From Mesorhizobium metallidurans STM 2683 (GTDB lineage Bacteria > Pseudomonadota > Alphaproteobacteria > Rhizobiales > Rhizobiaceae), in contig NZ_CAUM01000144.1 of assembly GCF_000350085.1 (NCBI RefSeq), positions 1 to 62,019 on the forward strand: a DNA stretch of 62,019 bases, written 5' to 3'. The position numbers were made by a program, and so were the translations under genes. Positions 40,697 to 50,131 of this stretch are shown in pieces (the first letter of the stretch is position 1; each line of letters starts with the position of its first letter). Under the pieces are notes generated by a model. That model worked only from the letters and a program-made list of their open reading frames with translations. It did not search any database and was not told where the DNA came from.

Positions 40697-42964
40697 TCAT
40701 CCGCCCAGTGCCGATACATGTTTCAGATCATGCTGGCGCTGTTTCACGCGCCGCTGGTAACTGGCCTGGTTCTTGACGGCGACCAACGTGTGCGGGCTGC
40801 CGCGCCTTTCAGTTGAGAGGTCAAGGTCGCATGCGGCATTTCGGACGCTCTCCTCGACGTGCGTCCGCCTATTCTGGACGGCCTTCATGCGCCACTGCTC
40901 TTGATGGGCGTCGACCAGGAATGCGCCCAGCGCGCGGCAATCGTCGCACGCGCATTTGAGCGGGTTGATGCGAGCCCAGTCTCGCGGAGCCTCCAGCGGC
41001 AGGGCGACGCGTCTGCGCAAATGGTCGAGAGCGGCCTCACGCAGCCGGCCGACGGCCGGCCACGCCACGCTCTCTGCCCGCTTGGTGAAGGCCAATGCCG
41101 CCGGTACCAGCACAGCGTCCAGCGCATAGGTCCTGGGCCAGGCCAGCAAGTGCTCGATCGCGCGTGCGCCTAGCCCGGCATCGATGTTGCTCGTCGCCGT
41201 CAGGAGATCGACGACGAAGCCTGGTTGCACGGACGCAGGTCGCGCCCAGGGGTCGAGCTTCACGCGTCTGGCCGGGTCGCCTGGCAAGACGTCGATCAAG
41301 GCCGCGCCAACCCGCGCGACGTCGCAGACGGAGTCGGTCGGGGCCGCAAGGCAATGCAGCAGCAAGTCGCCGCAGGCACCGAGATGGGCCGCGGCGTTGC
41401 GCCTGACGATCGCGACCAGCAGGTCCGTGACCCGCAGTCGCGGAAGGACCGTGGCGGCGCGCACGATCGCCTCGTTGTCGGACGCCGCGTAATGGCCGTT
41501 CGCCGATAGCTCCGCAAGAAACTCGTCGATCCGCGCCGCATTCCTCAGCCGGACCTGCAAGTCGAGCATCCGACCGGCATCGGTATCGCCCTCCCTGCGC
41601 CATGTCTCACGCGACCAGGAGCGCAGCACGTATCCCGAAAGCTCATCGGCCTCCCGCCACAACTGCGACTTGACAGCGGTGTCGCCAGTCTCCCAGCGTC
41701 TTGCCAGCTCTTCGAGATACGGCAGCGTTGCCCCGAGGCCCGCCTGATTCAGCACCGCGAGCCGCCGCGCGCGCGGCCACAGCACAAGACCGGCGCGGCG
41801 ATAGGTACGGTCGAAAGAGGCGCCCTCGTTACCGGTCGCCTCGTAGAAATGCTGTTCGTCGGGCGTCAGATCCTCGAACGCGTCGGGCGGACAGAGCTCC
41901 TCCTCATCGAATGGAAAATCCTGAAACCCGACCTCGCCGCCATCCGGACGCCGCCACGCGGACAGGATCAGCGAACGGTCGAAAACCTCCGCAACTTCGA
42001 ATTCTTCGTCGCCCTCGTCGCCTCGATGCCAGCGCCTGCGGCCATAGCGGCCGGTGTGCTCGGCGCTGCCGCTCTCCTCGATCGACACCAGGGCAAGATG
42101 GAGATCGCAATCCGCCTCGGCCGCCGCCTTGATCAATACCGACGCCACGCCCGCATCGGCGCCCTTGAGGACATCGAACGACAGCTCCGCCGGGGTGTAG
42201 GCATGCTCCAGGGGCACGATCAGCTTGTCGGGCTCGTCCTCGGCGTCCGTCCAGCGCCGCAGCAGCTCCGCGACCTGCGCCTCGACCGCACGGTGATCAG
42301 GCGCCTTCAACGGGGTCCTTTTGCCGAGGAAGCGCAAATTATAGACGAGGATCAGGCGATGTCCGGTGATGACCGGGCGCACTTCATGAACGCAGTCGGC
42401 ATAGAAGGCGGCGTATCCGATTTCCGATGGATCTTCGGGATGCAAATCGAACGTAACTTCTCGACCCAGGTGGCGCACGGCCAGTTCGCCGCCGCGATGG
42501 GCCGAAGGCAACACGATCACCAGGGTCGCGAACATGCCGGGGGTCTTTTCGGTGTCCCGGTGATTGAGGAAGAAACTGCCGGCGTCATAGACGAGAAGCT
42601 TGTAGAAGTCCGTCGCGACCGGCTCTTCCACGCCGAGGCCGCTGGCTGCGTCCTTGACGAGCTCGGCCAGCGTCGTCTCCCAATGGCGCCCGCTGATCCG
42701 GGTCCTGCCCGAGTCGATCTGCCAGGTTCTGCGCACATCGCGATCGAGCACCGTCTCCTCGCCGCGTCCATGCGGTGCCGCCTCGGCCATGGCGACCAGC
42801 TGCTCAGCCTGAGCCGCCGGAAGCGGGAAGGCGATTCTGCCCACGCCCTCCACATCGATCGCCGGCAAGAAGATTTCCCGCAGACCGCCGACGCAGAAGT
42901 CACCGGGGCGCTCGACCGAGCGCAGGCAATCAAGCAGGGCGGCGGCAATCGACGACATGAGCAC
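40697..42964 (-). CDS. Large 2OG-Fe(II) oxygenase-domain protein
   Basis: The 755 residues carry an N-terminal prolyl-4-hydroxylase-like domain (about residues 60-230): the iron ligands His and Asp in LNHRDTEKTPG, the distal His in CVHEVRPVITGHR, and the 2-oxoglutarate-binding Arg of GHRLILVYNLRF. The remaining 500 residues are helical, with no domain I can name. The expected reaction is hydroxylation of a protein or small molecule using O2 and 2-oxoglutarate. The protein is much longer than simple hydroxylases, so the C-terminal part may recognise the substrate. Confidence 0.8.
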   Translation of the reverse strand: MLMSSIAAALLDCLRSVERPGDFCVGGLREIFLPAIDVEGVGRIAFPLPAAQAEQLVAMAEAAPHGRGEETVLDRDVRRTWQIDSGRTRISGRHWETTLAELVKDAASGLGVEEPVATDFYKLLVYDAGSFFLNHRDTEKTPGMFATLVIVLPSAHRGGELAVRHLGREVTFDLHPEDPSEIGYAAFYADCVHEVRPVITGHRLILVYNLRFLGKRTPLKAPDHRAVEAQVAELLRRWTDAEDEPDKLIVPLEHAYTPAELSFDVLKGADAGVASVLIKAAAEADCDLHLALVSIEESGSAEHTGRYGRRRWHRGDEGDEEFEVAEVFDRSLILSAWRRPDGGEVGFQDFPFDEEELCPPDAFEDLTPDEQHFYEATGNEGASFDRTYRRAGLVLWPRARRLAVLNQAGLGATLPYLEELARRWETGDTAVKSQLWREADELSGYVLRSWSRETWRREGDTDAGRMLDLQVRLRNAARIDEFLAELSANGHYAASDNEAIVRAATVLPRLRVTDLLVAIVRRNAAAHLGACGDLLLHCLAAPTDSVCDVARVGAALIDVLPGDPARRVKLDPWARPASVQPGFVVDLLTATSNIDAGLGARAIEHLLAWPRTYALDAVLVPAALAFTKRAESVAWPAVGRLREAALDHLRRRVALPLEAPRDWARINPLKCACDDCRALGAFLVDAHQEQWRMKAVQNRRTHVEESVRNAACDLDLSTERRGSPHTLVAVKNQASYQRRVKQRQHDLKHVSALGG

Positions 42965-43190
42965 TCCGGGCGGCTGGAGATGGAAGCAATATTTTGGAAA
43001 ACCTGACCCTAAACCCGGCGCGTCGGCCTCTCAAGAATTTTGTACAGCAAGACACCGCATACTTGTCGCCGAAGCATGAGCCGACGACAAGGATACGGAT
43101 CAGCAGCTCCGGGTCGATCCAGGGGGTACGAGTTCAAATTGTGGTGCCAAATCAAGCCAGAAAATATACCAAAATCGATAAATCAGCCAA

Positions 43191-43287
43191 TGGTGGGCCC
43201 GGAGGATATCCAAAAGGCATTTGATTTCATTGTCTCTTTCGCGGGCCGAAATCAGAGGGTTTCCCGTATTGTCTCGTATCGTTCCGC
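43191..43287 (+). repeat. Left copy of a ~96-nt direct repeat (possible attachment site)
   Basis: It begins TGGTGGGCCCGGAGG, the complement of a tRNA 3' end including CCA, then TTTGATTTCATTGTCTCTTT and ends with TTCCCGTAT...GTTCCGC. It aligns collinearly with 54945-55040, with about three quarters of bases matching by eye. The stretch 42965-43443 otherwise has no gene. Confidence 0.6.
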
Positions 43288-43443
43288 CAACACGTACGCT
43301 TGAAATTGGCCACACCAAGGCCTGCTAGGACTAGGCGCCAATTCCGAACATTGCTGTTGCCCAAGACGCGGACGCCAACGGGCGGCATTCGCCCCCTATC
43401 GATGCGTTGTTGAATACTGGCGCCCGTGCTGGTGATTGTAACG

Positions 43444-44187
43444 TCAATCCGCCAAGCGATTGGTTTTGCGCCACTCCTCGTATTCGCCTCGGGCATCGTC
43501 GTGCAGCGGATAGTAGCGCTGCAGCGGAGCACCCTGCATTAGCTTCTCTCGCGAAAACTCCTCCCAATCGTGGTGCTTCTGTGATTCTTCGATCACCTTC
43601 GCGGCCATTGCGACGGGAAGCACCACCACCCCGTCGTCGTCGGCGACGATGATGTCGCCGGGAATCACCGTGACACCACCGCAGGCAATCGGAACGTTGA
43701 CGGCGTTCGGATAGATGCTGGTCTGCACATGATAATTTGGCGTCCAGCCGCGCAGCCATAGGGGCAGGTCGAGCTTTTCAACATTGGGCCGGTCGCGCAT
43801 GCACCCGTCGATGACGATGCCCGCGCCGCCTCTACCCTTGAAATACGTAGACATCATATCACCGAAGACGCCCGAGCTCATGTCGCCGCGCGCGTCAACC
43901 ACGACCACATCGCCTTCCTGCGCGTGATAGAGCACGTGCCGGTGCAGTTGCGTTTCCGGATCGGCATATTCTCCCTCGCTGAACACGTCCGGCCGCTGCG
44001 GCAAGAACTGCAGCGTCAGCGCCGGCCCGACGATCGACTTCCCATGGTTCTGCGCCACCGGACCGACCATATGCGGATTGCGGAAGCCCATGTGGCCAAG
44101 TGTGCCGGCAACCGTGGCGGCGCCGATCTCCCTTAGCGCTTCGATCAGGTCTTTGGGCGGCCGCGTGATGTCGGGGGTATGCGTCAT
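43444..44187 (-). CDS. RraA-family aldolase-like protein (HMG/CHA aldolase type)
   Basis: The 247 residues match the RraA/4-hydroxy-4-methyl-2-oxoglutarate aldolase superfamily: GPALTLQF, VVDARGDMSSGVFGDMM, VIDGCMRD with the metal-linked Arg-Asp, and PGDIIVADDDGVVVLP. The ATG at 44187 follows GGAGT. In catabolic clusters such proteins cleave a 2-keto-3-deoxy acid to pyruvate plus an aldehyde. Here it is encoded next to four dehydratase-like enolases, so it is the likely aldolase step. Confidence 0.82.
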   Translation of the reverse strand: MTHTPDITRPPKDLIEALREIGAATVAGTLGHMGFRNPHMVGPVAQNHGKSIVGPALTLQFLPQRPDVFSEGEYADPETQLHRHVLYHAQEGDVVVVDARGDMSSGVFGDMMSTYFKGRGGAGIVIDGCMRDRPNVEKLDLPLWLRGWTPNYHVQTSIYPNAVNVPIACGGVTVIPGDIIVADDDGVVVLPVAMAAKVIEESQKHHDWEEFSREKLMQGAPLQRYYPLHDDARGEYEEWRKTNRLAD

Positions 44188-44209
44188 TGTCGGACTCCGT
44201 TGAAGGGAA

Positions 44210-45373
44210 CTACCAGTTCGTGACAGAACCGTCACGGCGCTTCAGGTGAGGCGCCTCCCAGAAACGCAAGCTCTCCGCCTGGATCGCAGCTTCGTTGACC
44301 TCGACGCCGAGCCCCGGCAGATCGCCGACCGGATAATCGGGACCGTCGAGCCGTGGTTGCACGGGGAAGAAGTCGGAATTGTCGAAGCCCAGCTTTGTTT
44401 CGGGCTCCCTGGTCTCAAGCCACGCGAAGTTGGGTACCGCGCAGGCGAGATGCACGGTCGCGGCCGTGCACACTGGACCAAGGGGATTGTGCGGCATCAG
44501 ATCCACATAGTGCGCCTCGCTCCAGCCAGCGACTTTCATCGCCTCGGTGAGCCCGCCGACATTGCAAACATCGAGCCGGTTGAACTGATGGATGCCGCGC
44601 TCGATGTAGGGCAGGAACTGCCACTTGCTGGCAAATTCCTCGCCGATGGCAAAGGGGATGTCGGTCATCGTACGCAGGGATTCATAGGCCTCCGGTGTCT
44701 CGTCGCGTATCGGCTCCTCGAGGAAATCAAGCACGCCGGGGCCGAGCTTGTTACAGAAGCTCGCCGCCTCTGCCACCGACAGTCGGTGATGATAGTCGAT
44801 GCCGAGGACGGCGTCGGCGCCCAGCGCCTCGCGCGCTCTGTTCAGCATACGCGCGGTAACGCCGATCGACTCGCGGGGCTCGAAAATGTCCCTGCTGTTT
44901 TGCCCGACGGGGAAGAAGCGGACCGCCTGCCATCCCTGTGCGCGTAGTTCGCGGGCTCGTTCGATGGCGGCATCGCCCTCGGCCTCGTCACCGGTCGAGG
45001 CAAAGGTGGGGATGCGGTCGCGCTGCTTGCCGCCCAGCAATTCGTAGACCGGCACCCCCAACGCCTTGCCCTTGATGTCGTGAAGAGCGATGTCGATGGC
45101 GGAAATCGCCGCCTGAAGAACTCGCCCGCCTTCGAAGTACTGGCTGCGATAAACCTCCTGCCAGATCCGTCCGATCTGCATGGGGTTACGGCCGATGAGA
45201 AACTCGCGATAATGTTCGACCGCGCCGGCCACGGCCCTCTCGCGACCGCTCAAGCCGCTCTCGCCCCAGCCGAAGATGCCCTGGTCGGTCTCGACCTTGA
45301 CGAGCATCTGGTTGCGCGTTCCCACCCACACAGGATAGGGCTTGATCGCAGTTATCTTAAGCTTCGTAGTCAT
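44210..45373 (-). CDS. Enolase-superfamily sugar-acid dehydratase (galactonate dehydratase-like)
   Basis: The 387 residues have an enolase capping domain and a TIM barrel of the mandelate-racemase type. GIDYHHR carries the metal Asp and the catalytic His at the GalD position. The other metal ligands are in FLEEPI and AIGEEF, and the general acid/base His in LMPHNPLGPVCTAA closely matches galactonate dehydratase. The ATG at 45373 is chosen. The gene follows the ABC ATPase gene on the same strand. It converts an aldonate to its 2-keto-3-deoxy acid. Confidence 0.85.
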   Translation of the reverse strand: MTTKLKITAIKPYPVWVGTRNQMLVKVETDQGIFGWGESGLSGRERAVAGAVEHYREFLIGRNPMQIGRIWQEVYRSQYFEGGRVLQAAISAIDIALHDIKGKALGVPVYELLGGKQRDRIPTFASTGDEAEGDAAIERARELRAQGWQAVRFFPVGQNSRDIFEPRESIGVTARMLNRAREALGADAVLGIDYHHRLSVAEAASFCNKLGPGVLDFLEEPIRDETPEAYESLRTMTDIPFAIGEEFASKWQFLPYIERGIHQFNRLDVCNVGGLTEAMKVAGWSEAHYVDLMPHNPLGPVCTAATVHLACAVPNFAWLETREPETKLGFDNSDFFPVQPRLDGPDYPVGDLPGLGVEVNEAAIQAESLRFWEAPHLKRRDGSVTNW

Positions 45374-45406
45374 CCACGCCCACATTCCATGCGCATCCGC
45401 CCTGTG

Positions 45407-46504
45407 TTAGTCGGCCTTGAGGGCCATTTCAGTTTCGCCGTCGAACACATGTATCCGCTCCTGGTCGAACTCGAGCCAGATCTGCTCGTCAGGTGCGACG
45501 GCGATGTTGGGGGGCACGCTGATGTTGACGATGACGCCGGACAGTAACGCCTGCACGAAGGTGACGTCTCCGGTCGGCTCCACCGTGTAGGCCTTGGCCG
45601 GGACGCTGCCTGGCACCGCACTCTTGTGGAGCTTGATCGTCGAGTGACGAGCGCCGAGCACGACTTTCTTGGTCGTTGCCCTCGCGGCCTTCTGGGCGTT
45701 GCGCGGCGAGAGCTCAAGGCTCCAGCCCTCCGCGCCGGTCAACACAGTGTTGCCGTTTGCCGTCGATGCCTCCAGCGGGATAAGGCTCATCGCCGGACTG
45801 CCGATGAAGCTGGCGACGAACATGTTCACCGGATGGGCAAAAACCTGCGCAGGGGAATCGTATTGCTGCAGGTAGCCACCATTCATCACCGCCATCTTGT
45901 CGGCCATGGTCACGGCTTCGAGCTGATCGTGCGTCACATAGATGATCGTCGCCTTGAGGTCCTGATGGAAGCGCTTGATCTCCGACCGCATCTGCACGCG
46001 CAGTTTGGCGTCGAGGTTAGAGAGCGGCTCGTCCATGAGGAATACAGCGGGGTCGCGGACAAGCGCACGGCCGAGGGCCACACGCTGCTGCTGCCCGCCC
46101 GAAAGTTCGCGCGGCTTGCGCTCGAGCAGATGCGTCATGTCGAGCACTCGCGCCGCTTCCTTGACCTTCCTGTCGATCTCGTCCCTGGGCAGTTTGCGCA
46201 TCTGCAGCGGGAACGCCAGGTTCTTGTAGACCGATTTCTGCGGGTAGAGCGCGTAGTTCTGGAACACCATTGCGATGTCCCGGTCCTTGGGGTCGAGGCC
46301 GTTGACCACCCGGTCTCCGATGACGATATCGCCCGATGTGATCGGGATCAGTCCCGCGACGAGATTGAGCGTGGTTGTCTTGCCGCAGCCTGAAGGGCCG
46401 ACGAGTGCTACGAACTCGCCGTCATTGACCGTCAGCGAAACGTCGTTAACCGCTTTGAAGCTGCCATAGGTCTTGACGAGATCTTTGAGGACCACGTGGG
46501 CCAT
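45407..46504 (-). CDS. Sugar ABC transporter ATP-binding protein (UgpC/MalK type)
   Basis: The 365 residues contain Walker A GPSGCGKTT, signature LSGGQQQR, Walker B VFLMDEPLSNLDA and VTHDQLEA, followed by a C-terminal TOBE/OB regulatory domain. This is the CUT1 architecture. The ATG at 46504 follows GGGAG; an in-frame TTG two codons upstream is less likely. It lies directly after the permease gene and completes a four-gene importer. Confidence 0.9.
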   Translation of the reverse strand: MAHVVLKDLVKTYGSFKAVNDVSLTVNDGEFVALVGPSGCGKTTTLNLVAGLIPITSGDIVIGDRVVNGLDPKDRDIAMVFQNYALYPQKSVYKNLAFPLQMRKLPRDEIDRKVKEAARVLDMTHLLERKPRELSGGQQQRVALGRALVRDPAVFLMDEPLSNLDAKLRVQMRSEIKRFHQDLKATIIYVTHDQLEAVTMADKMAVMNGGYLQQYDSPAQVFAHPVNMFVASFIGSPAMSLIPLEASTANGNTVLTGAEGWSLELSPRNAQKAARATTKKVVLGARHSTIKLHKSAVPGSVPAKAYTVEPTGDVTFVQALLSGVIVNISVPPNIAVAPDEQIWLEFDQERIHVFDGETEMALKAD

Positions 46505-46514
46505 CGGCAACTCC

Positions 46515-47405
46515 CTAGTGCTTGACCGCGCCTTCTGTCAGGGCGCGTACGAAGTATCGTTGCAGGACGAGGAACAGCACCACGACGGGCACGCTCATCA
46601 TAAAGCTGGCCGCCATCAGACCCGGAAAGTCCGTCGTGTTTTCCGAGAAGAAGCGCTGGATGCCGACCGGCAGGGTCAACTGGTCGTTCTTGGAGAGGAA
46701 GGTGTAGGCGTAGATGTACTCGTTCCACGCGCCGATGAAGGAATAGATCGCGGTGGCGATGATCCCCGGCGTCGAAAGCGGCATCACGATCAGAATGAAG
46801 GCCTGGAACCGCGTTGCTCCATCGATGCGCGCCGCCTGCTCGAGCTGCACCGGGATGTTGTCGTAGAAGCCCTTGAGCAGCCAGATCGCCAGCGGCAGCC
46901 CGAAGGTGAGATAGGTGAGAACCAGCGAACCATGCGTGTTTACCAGGCCGATCGCGCGCATCAGGATGAAGAGCGGCACGAGAAAGATCACCGCCGGGAA
47001 CATGTTGCGCAGCAGCACGGCGAAGAACAGGAAGTTCCGGCCGGGGAAACTGAAGCGCGAAAACGCGTAAGCCGCAGGGACAGCCACGATCACCGAAAGG
47101 ATCGTCGTGACGGTCGACACGAAAAGGCTGTTCCAGAAGAAGCGGAGGAAGTCCTGGCCGACGCTGTTCTGCGGATCGAGCAGCTTCTGATAGCTGGCGA
47201 GAGTAGGCTCGTCCGGCCACCATTGCGGTGGGAATTGCGTCGCCGCGAACCCGGACTTGATCGAGGTGATCAGCATCCAGATCATCGGCAACGCGGTGTA
47301 AAGCAGCATGAACAGGAGGAAGCAGCGTCCGGCCCATTGCCAGCCGTCGACGCGCCTGCGGCGACGGGTCCGGCCTCGAGAGGCTGTCTCGGCAATCGCG
47401 CTCAT
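46515..47405 (-). CDS. Sugar ABC transporter permease (MalG type)
   Basis: A 296-residue CUT1 permease with six helices, a basic cytoplasmic N-terminus (RGRTRRRRRVDGW) and the EAA loop EQAARIDGATRFQAF. It overlaps the MalF-type gene by four bases. It forms the inner-membrane channel with that partner. Confidence 0.9.
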   Translation of the reverse strand: MSAIAETASRGRTRRRRRVDGWQWAGRCFLLFMLLYTALPMIWMLITSIKSGFAATQFPPQWWPDEPTLASYQKLLDPQNSVGQDFLRFFWNSLFVSTVTTILSVIVAVPAAYAFSRFSFPGRNFLFFAVLLRNMFPAVIFLVPLFILMRAIGLVNTHGSLVLTYLTFGLPLAIWLLKGFYDNIPVQLEQAARIDGATRFQAFILIVMPLSTPGIIATAIYSFIGAWNEYIYAYTFLSKNDQLTLPVGIQRFFSENTTDFPGLMAASFMMSVPVVVLFLVLQRYFVRALTEGAVKH

Positions 47406-48361
47406 GCGCTCCCCTCTTTCCGCTCGTTGCCGCTTAGTGCGCGGACGTAGAAGTAGCCAAGCGTCATCAGGATGAGGAACAGGAGCACCGAATAGGCCGA
47501 TGCGACGCCCCAGCGCTGCCGGCCGAAGGCGAGTTCATAAATGTGCGTGATCCAGATATGCGATGCGTTCGACGGCCCGCCGCCGGTCATGATCCACGGG
47601 ATGATGAAGGAATTGAAGTTGGCCACCGCGAGCAGCAGGATGGTCACCGTCGAGACGTTGCGCAAGTGCGGGAACGTGACGTGCCAGAAGCGCTGCCATG
47701 CATTGGCCCCGTCGACTTCTGCTGCGCGCAGCAGCTGCTCGGGGACTGTCTGCAGGCCGGCCATCATCATGATCATGGCGAACGGAAATTCGCGCCAGAT
47801 GTTGACGACGATCAGGGAGGGCAGCACCGTGCTGACGTTGTCGATGAAATTCGGCGGCCGGTCGGTCAATCCGAGGCCGACCAGCACCGCGCCGATGATC
47901 CCGAAGTCCGAATGGTAGATCCACTTCCAGATATAGGAGGCGGCGACCGCGCTGATGACCCAGGGAATGATCAGGATAGCACGCAAGACACCACGGCCGA
48001 TAAAGTCGCAGTGGAGCGCCAGCGCTGTGGCAAACCCCAGGACAAAGGAGATGAGAGTGGACCCCAGGGTCCAGATCAGAGTGTTCCAGGTGACTTTCCA
48101 GAACACCTGACTGGTGAGGATGGCCGTGTAGTTGTCAAAGCCGATGAAGCTCTTGTCGCGGAGCTGCAGGCCAGGCGGCGTCTTGAAGAACGACAGCTCG
48201 ACCGTGTAGTAGATCGGATAGGCGATGACGATGAGCATCACGACGATCGCAGGCAGCACATACGCGTAGTCGGCGCGATGCTCCCAGATCTTTCGCAGCG
48301 CGCCGGACCAACCGGGTTGCAATCTTCGGCGAGCCTCGGCCTTGCCGGTCACGATCGTCAC
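47402..48361 (-). CDS. Sugar ABC transporter permease (MalF type)
   Basis: A 319-residue CUT1 permease with the EAA loop LLRAAEVDGANAWQRFWHVT. The helix pattern and length fit MalF/UgpA-type proteins without the large periplasmic loop of E. coli MalF. It lies 78 bases after the solute-binding protein gene and overlaps the next permease (ATGA). Confidence 0.9.
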   Translation of the reverse strand: MTIVTGKAEARRRLQPGWSGALRKIWEHRADYAYVLPAIVVMLIVIAYPIYYTVELSFFKTPPGLQLRDKSFIGFDNYTAILTSQVFWKVTWNTLIWTLGSTLISFVLGFATALALHCDFIGRGVLRAILIIPWVISAVAASYIWKWIYHSDFGIIGAVLVGLGLTDRPPNFIDNVSTVLPSLIVVNIWREFPFAMIMMMAGLQTVPEQLLRAAEVDGANAWQRFWHVTFPHLRNVSTVTILLLAVANFNSFIIPWIMTGGGPSNASHIWITHIYELAFGRQRWGVASAYSVLLFLILMTLGYFYVRALSGNERKEGSA

Positions 48362-48439
48362 TGTGGCGTGCCCTTATTCTTCGGAACGAACCGGCCGCGC
48401 TAACGGCGCAGCCGGTCAAGATCGCAGGTCAGGCTTGGA

Positions 48440-49918
48440 CTAGAGTCCGCCCATCAGGTCTTTCACCTTCTGGGCCGCGTCGTCCGCTGCCTGGTCGACG
48501 GTCATCGCTCCGGTCAGGGCATTCTGCAGCATGTCCGGGACAATGATGTTCATGATCTCGGGGGACTGCGGCAGCGCGGGGAACGGGATGCCGTATGGCA
48601 GCATTGAGGTCGTGACATCGAGGAACTTGATGTTGTCCAGACGTTCCTTCATCCATTTGGTCTTGAAGCCGTTAAGGTTGCCCGGGTTCGAGCCGGCGTA
48701 CGCCATCTTCAGCGACCATTCAGGGCTCGTCCACATGCAGATGATAGCCTTTGCAGCCGGCTCGTCCACCTTGCCGCCCTCGACATATTCGGGCTTCAGG
48801 ATGTGGATGTTCGAGCCGCCGAACACGACTGCGCGCTTGCCGTCGGGGCCAGTCGGAATGAGGCCGTAGCGCATGTTGTCGATGACGGTCTGCGCCTTGT
48901 CCTTGTCGGCGCCCGTAGCCTTCGCCTGCAGGTCGAGCATGACGTTGTAGTCGGACGGGTGCGAGATCATCATGCCGAGCTGGCCGGCGACGAACAGGGG
49001 CTGGTTATCGGCCTGCTGGTTGGTGAGCGCCGAAACCGGAACCGACTTGTCGCGAACATACATGTCGTACGAGGCTTGCAGCGCAGCCTTGCTCTGCGGG
49101 CTATCGAGCTCGACCTGCTCATAGGTCGGGTTCGCCGTCGCTTCGTCGAAGACGCCGCCGCCATAGGCCCACAACTGCGGCATGAAGCGGTACGGCGTAT
49201 TGCCGGCATTCTTGCGAGCCACGAGGCCGTAGCCGGCAATGCCGAGCTTGTCGTGGATCTGTTTGGAATACTTGATGACGTCGTCCCAGGTTGCCGGGGC
49301 CTTGTCCGGATCGAGCCCCGCGCGCTTGAAGATGTCGGCGTTCCAGATGAACGCCATCGTCTCGTTGTTGGTCGGAATACCGTAGGTCACTCCGTCCCAG
49401 GTGACTGCCTTCATGGCGCCGGGCCAGAAATCCTCGGTCGAATACCCCACATCCTCGGGCTTGAGCGGCTGCAGATAGCCCTTTGAGGCGAACTCGGTAC
49501 CACCGAGGATTTGCAGCCGGACCGCCATCGGCGCGGCATTGCCCAACAGCGCCGTGCGGAACTTGTCGAGGAGGTCATTATAGGTGAGGGCCTGGTCCTC
49601 GAGTTGGATGTTCGGATAGGTCTTGCGGAAGGTCTCAAAGAAATCCTTGTAGTACTGGCGCAGGAGGTCGGGGTCGCCCTCGAACACGCCCTGATACCAG
49701 AAAGTCAGTCGCCCCTTGTAGTCGAGCGGGGTGACCTTGGCGCAATCGGCCGCCGTGTCGAAATCCTGTGTGCCCGCGATGGAGCGCACGTATTCCGGCG
49801 ACCACTTGCTCAGGTCGACCGGTGCCGCACCCAGCGCCGATGTGGACATCAGCGATGCCATCAAAACAGGGACGACAGTGCCGCGCAGGACCGCACTGCC
49901 GAGTTTAATCCTCGTCAT
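48440..49918 (-). CDS. Extracellular sugar-binding protein of the ABC importer
   Basis: The 492-residue family 1 solute-binding protein has a signal peptide (cleaved near LGAAP, about residue 32). Typical segments are LTFWYQGVFEGDP, YGIPTNNETMAFIWNADIF, RAGLDPDKAPATWDDV and a C-terminal TGAMTVDQAADDAAQKV. It heads the minus-strand importer operon and is divergent from the GntR regulator. The ligand is unknown; the adjacent dehydratases suggest a sugar acid or an oligosaccharide yielding one. Confidence 0.88.
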   Translation of the reverse strand: MTRIKLGSAVLRGTVVPVLMASLMSTSALGAAPVDLSKWSPEYVRSIAGTQDFDTAADCAKVTPLDYKGRLTFWYQGVFEGDPDLLRQYYKDFFETFRKTYPNIQLEDQALTYNDLLDKFRTALLGNAAPMAVRLQILGGTEFASKGYLQPLKPEDVGYSTEDFWPGAMKAVTWDGVTYGIPTNNETMAFIWNADIFKRAGLDPDKAPATWDDVIKYSKQIHDKLGIAGYGLVARKNAGNTPYRFMPQLWAYGGGVFDEATANPTYEQVELDSPQSKAALQASYDMYVRDKSVPVSALTNQQADNQPLFVAGQLGMMISHPSDYNVMLDLQAKATGADKDKAQTVIDNMRYGLIPTGPDGKRAVVFGGSNIHILKPEYVEGGKVDEPAAKAIICMWTSPEWSLKMAYAGSNPGNLNGFKTKWMKERLDNIKFLDVTTSMLPYGIPFPALPQSPEIMNIIVPDMLQNALTGAMTVDQAADDAAQKVKDLMGGL

Positions 49919-50006
49919 AGGTATCCTCCTGGTTCTCCCATGCCGCTCTGCGCCGAGGCAAAGCGATCCTTGTTAGTTCGACCGCGGGATGCGCCTTCTA
50001 GTCTAT

Positions 50007-50071
50007 GTACCCCTTCGATCATTTAGTACGTTTTCAGATCGTGAATTGCCTGTCAACGCACTAGATCGTAC
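50007..50071. promoter_or_regulatory. Three GTAC-centred candidate operator half-sites
   Basis: GTAC occurs at 50007-50010, 50026-50029 and 50068-50071 in the AT-rich divergent region between the binding-protein and gntR starts. The offsets of 19 and 42 bases put them close to whole helical turns. FadR-type GntR regulators often bind GT...AC dyads. This is suggestive only. Confidence 0.35.
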
Positions 50072-50131
50072 ATTGTTTGTGAAATCCGTGTGTGATATCG
50101 GGCAAGATGTGTATTAGAAAGGGAACCGGCC

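Noticed and set aside
41849..43006. 385-residue plus-strand open frame opposite the 2OG oxygenase gene
   Set aside because: Antisense shadow; no domain, while the opposite strand carries a complete oxygenase domain.
46473..48403. Plus-strand open frames opposite the sugar ABC permeases
   Set aside because: Charged shadow translations (His/Arg/Glu/Gln-rich) of real permease genes.
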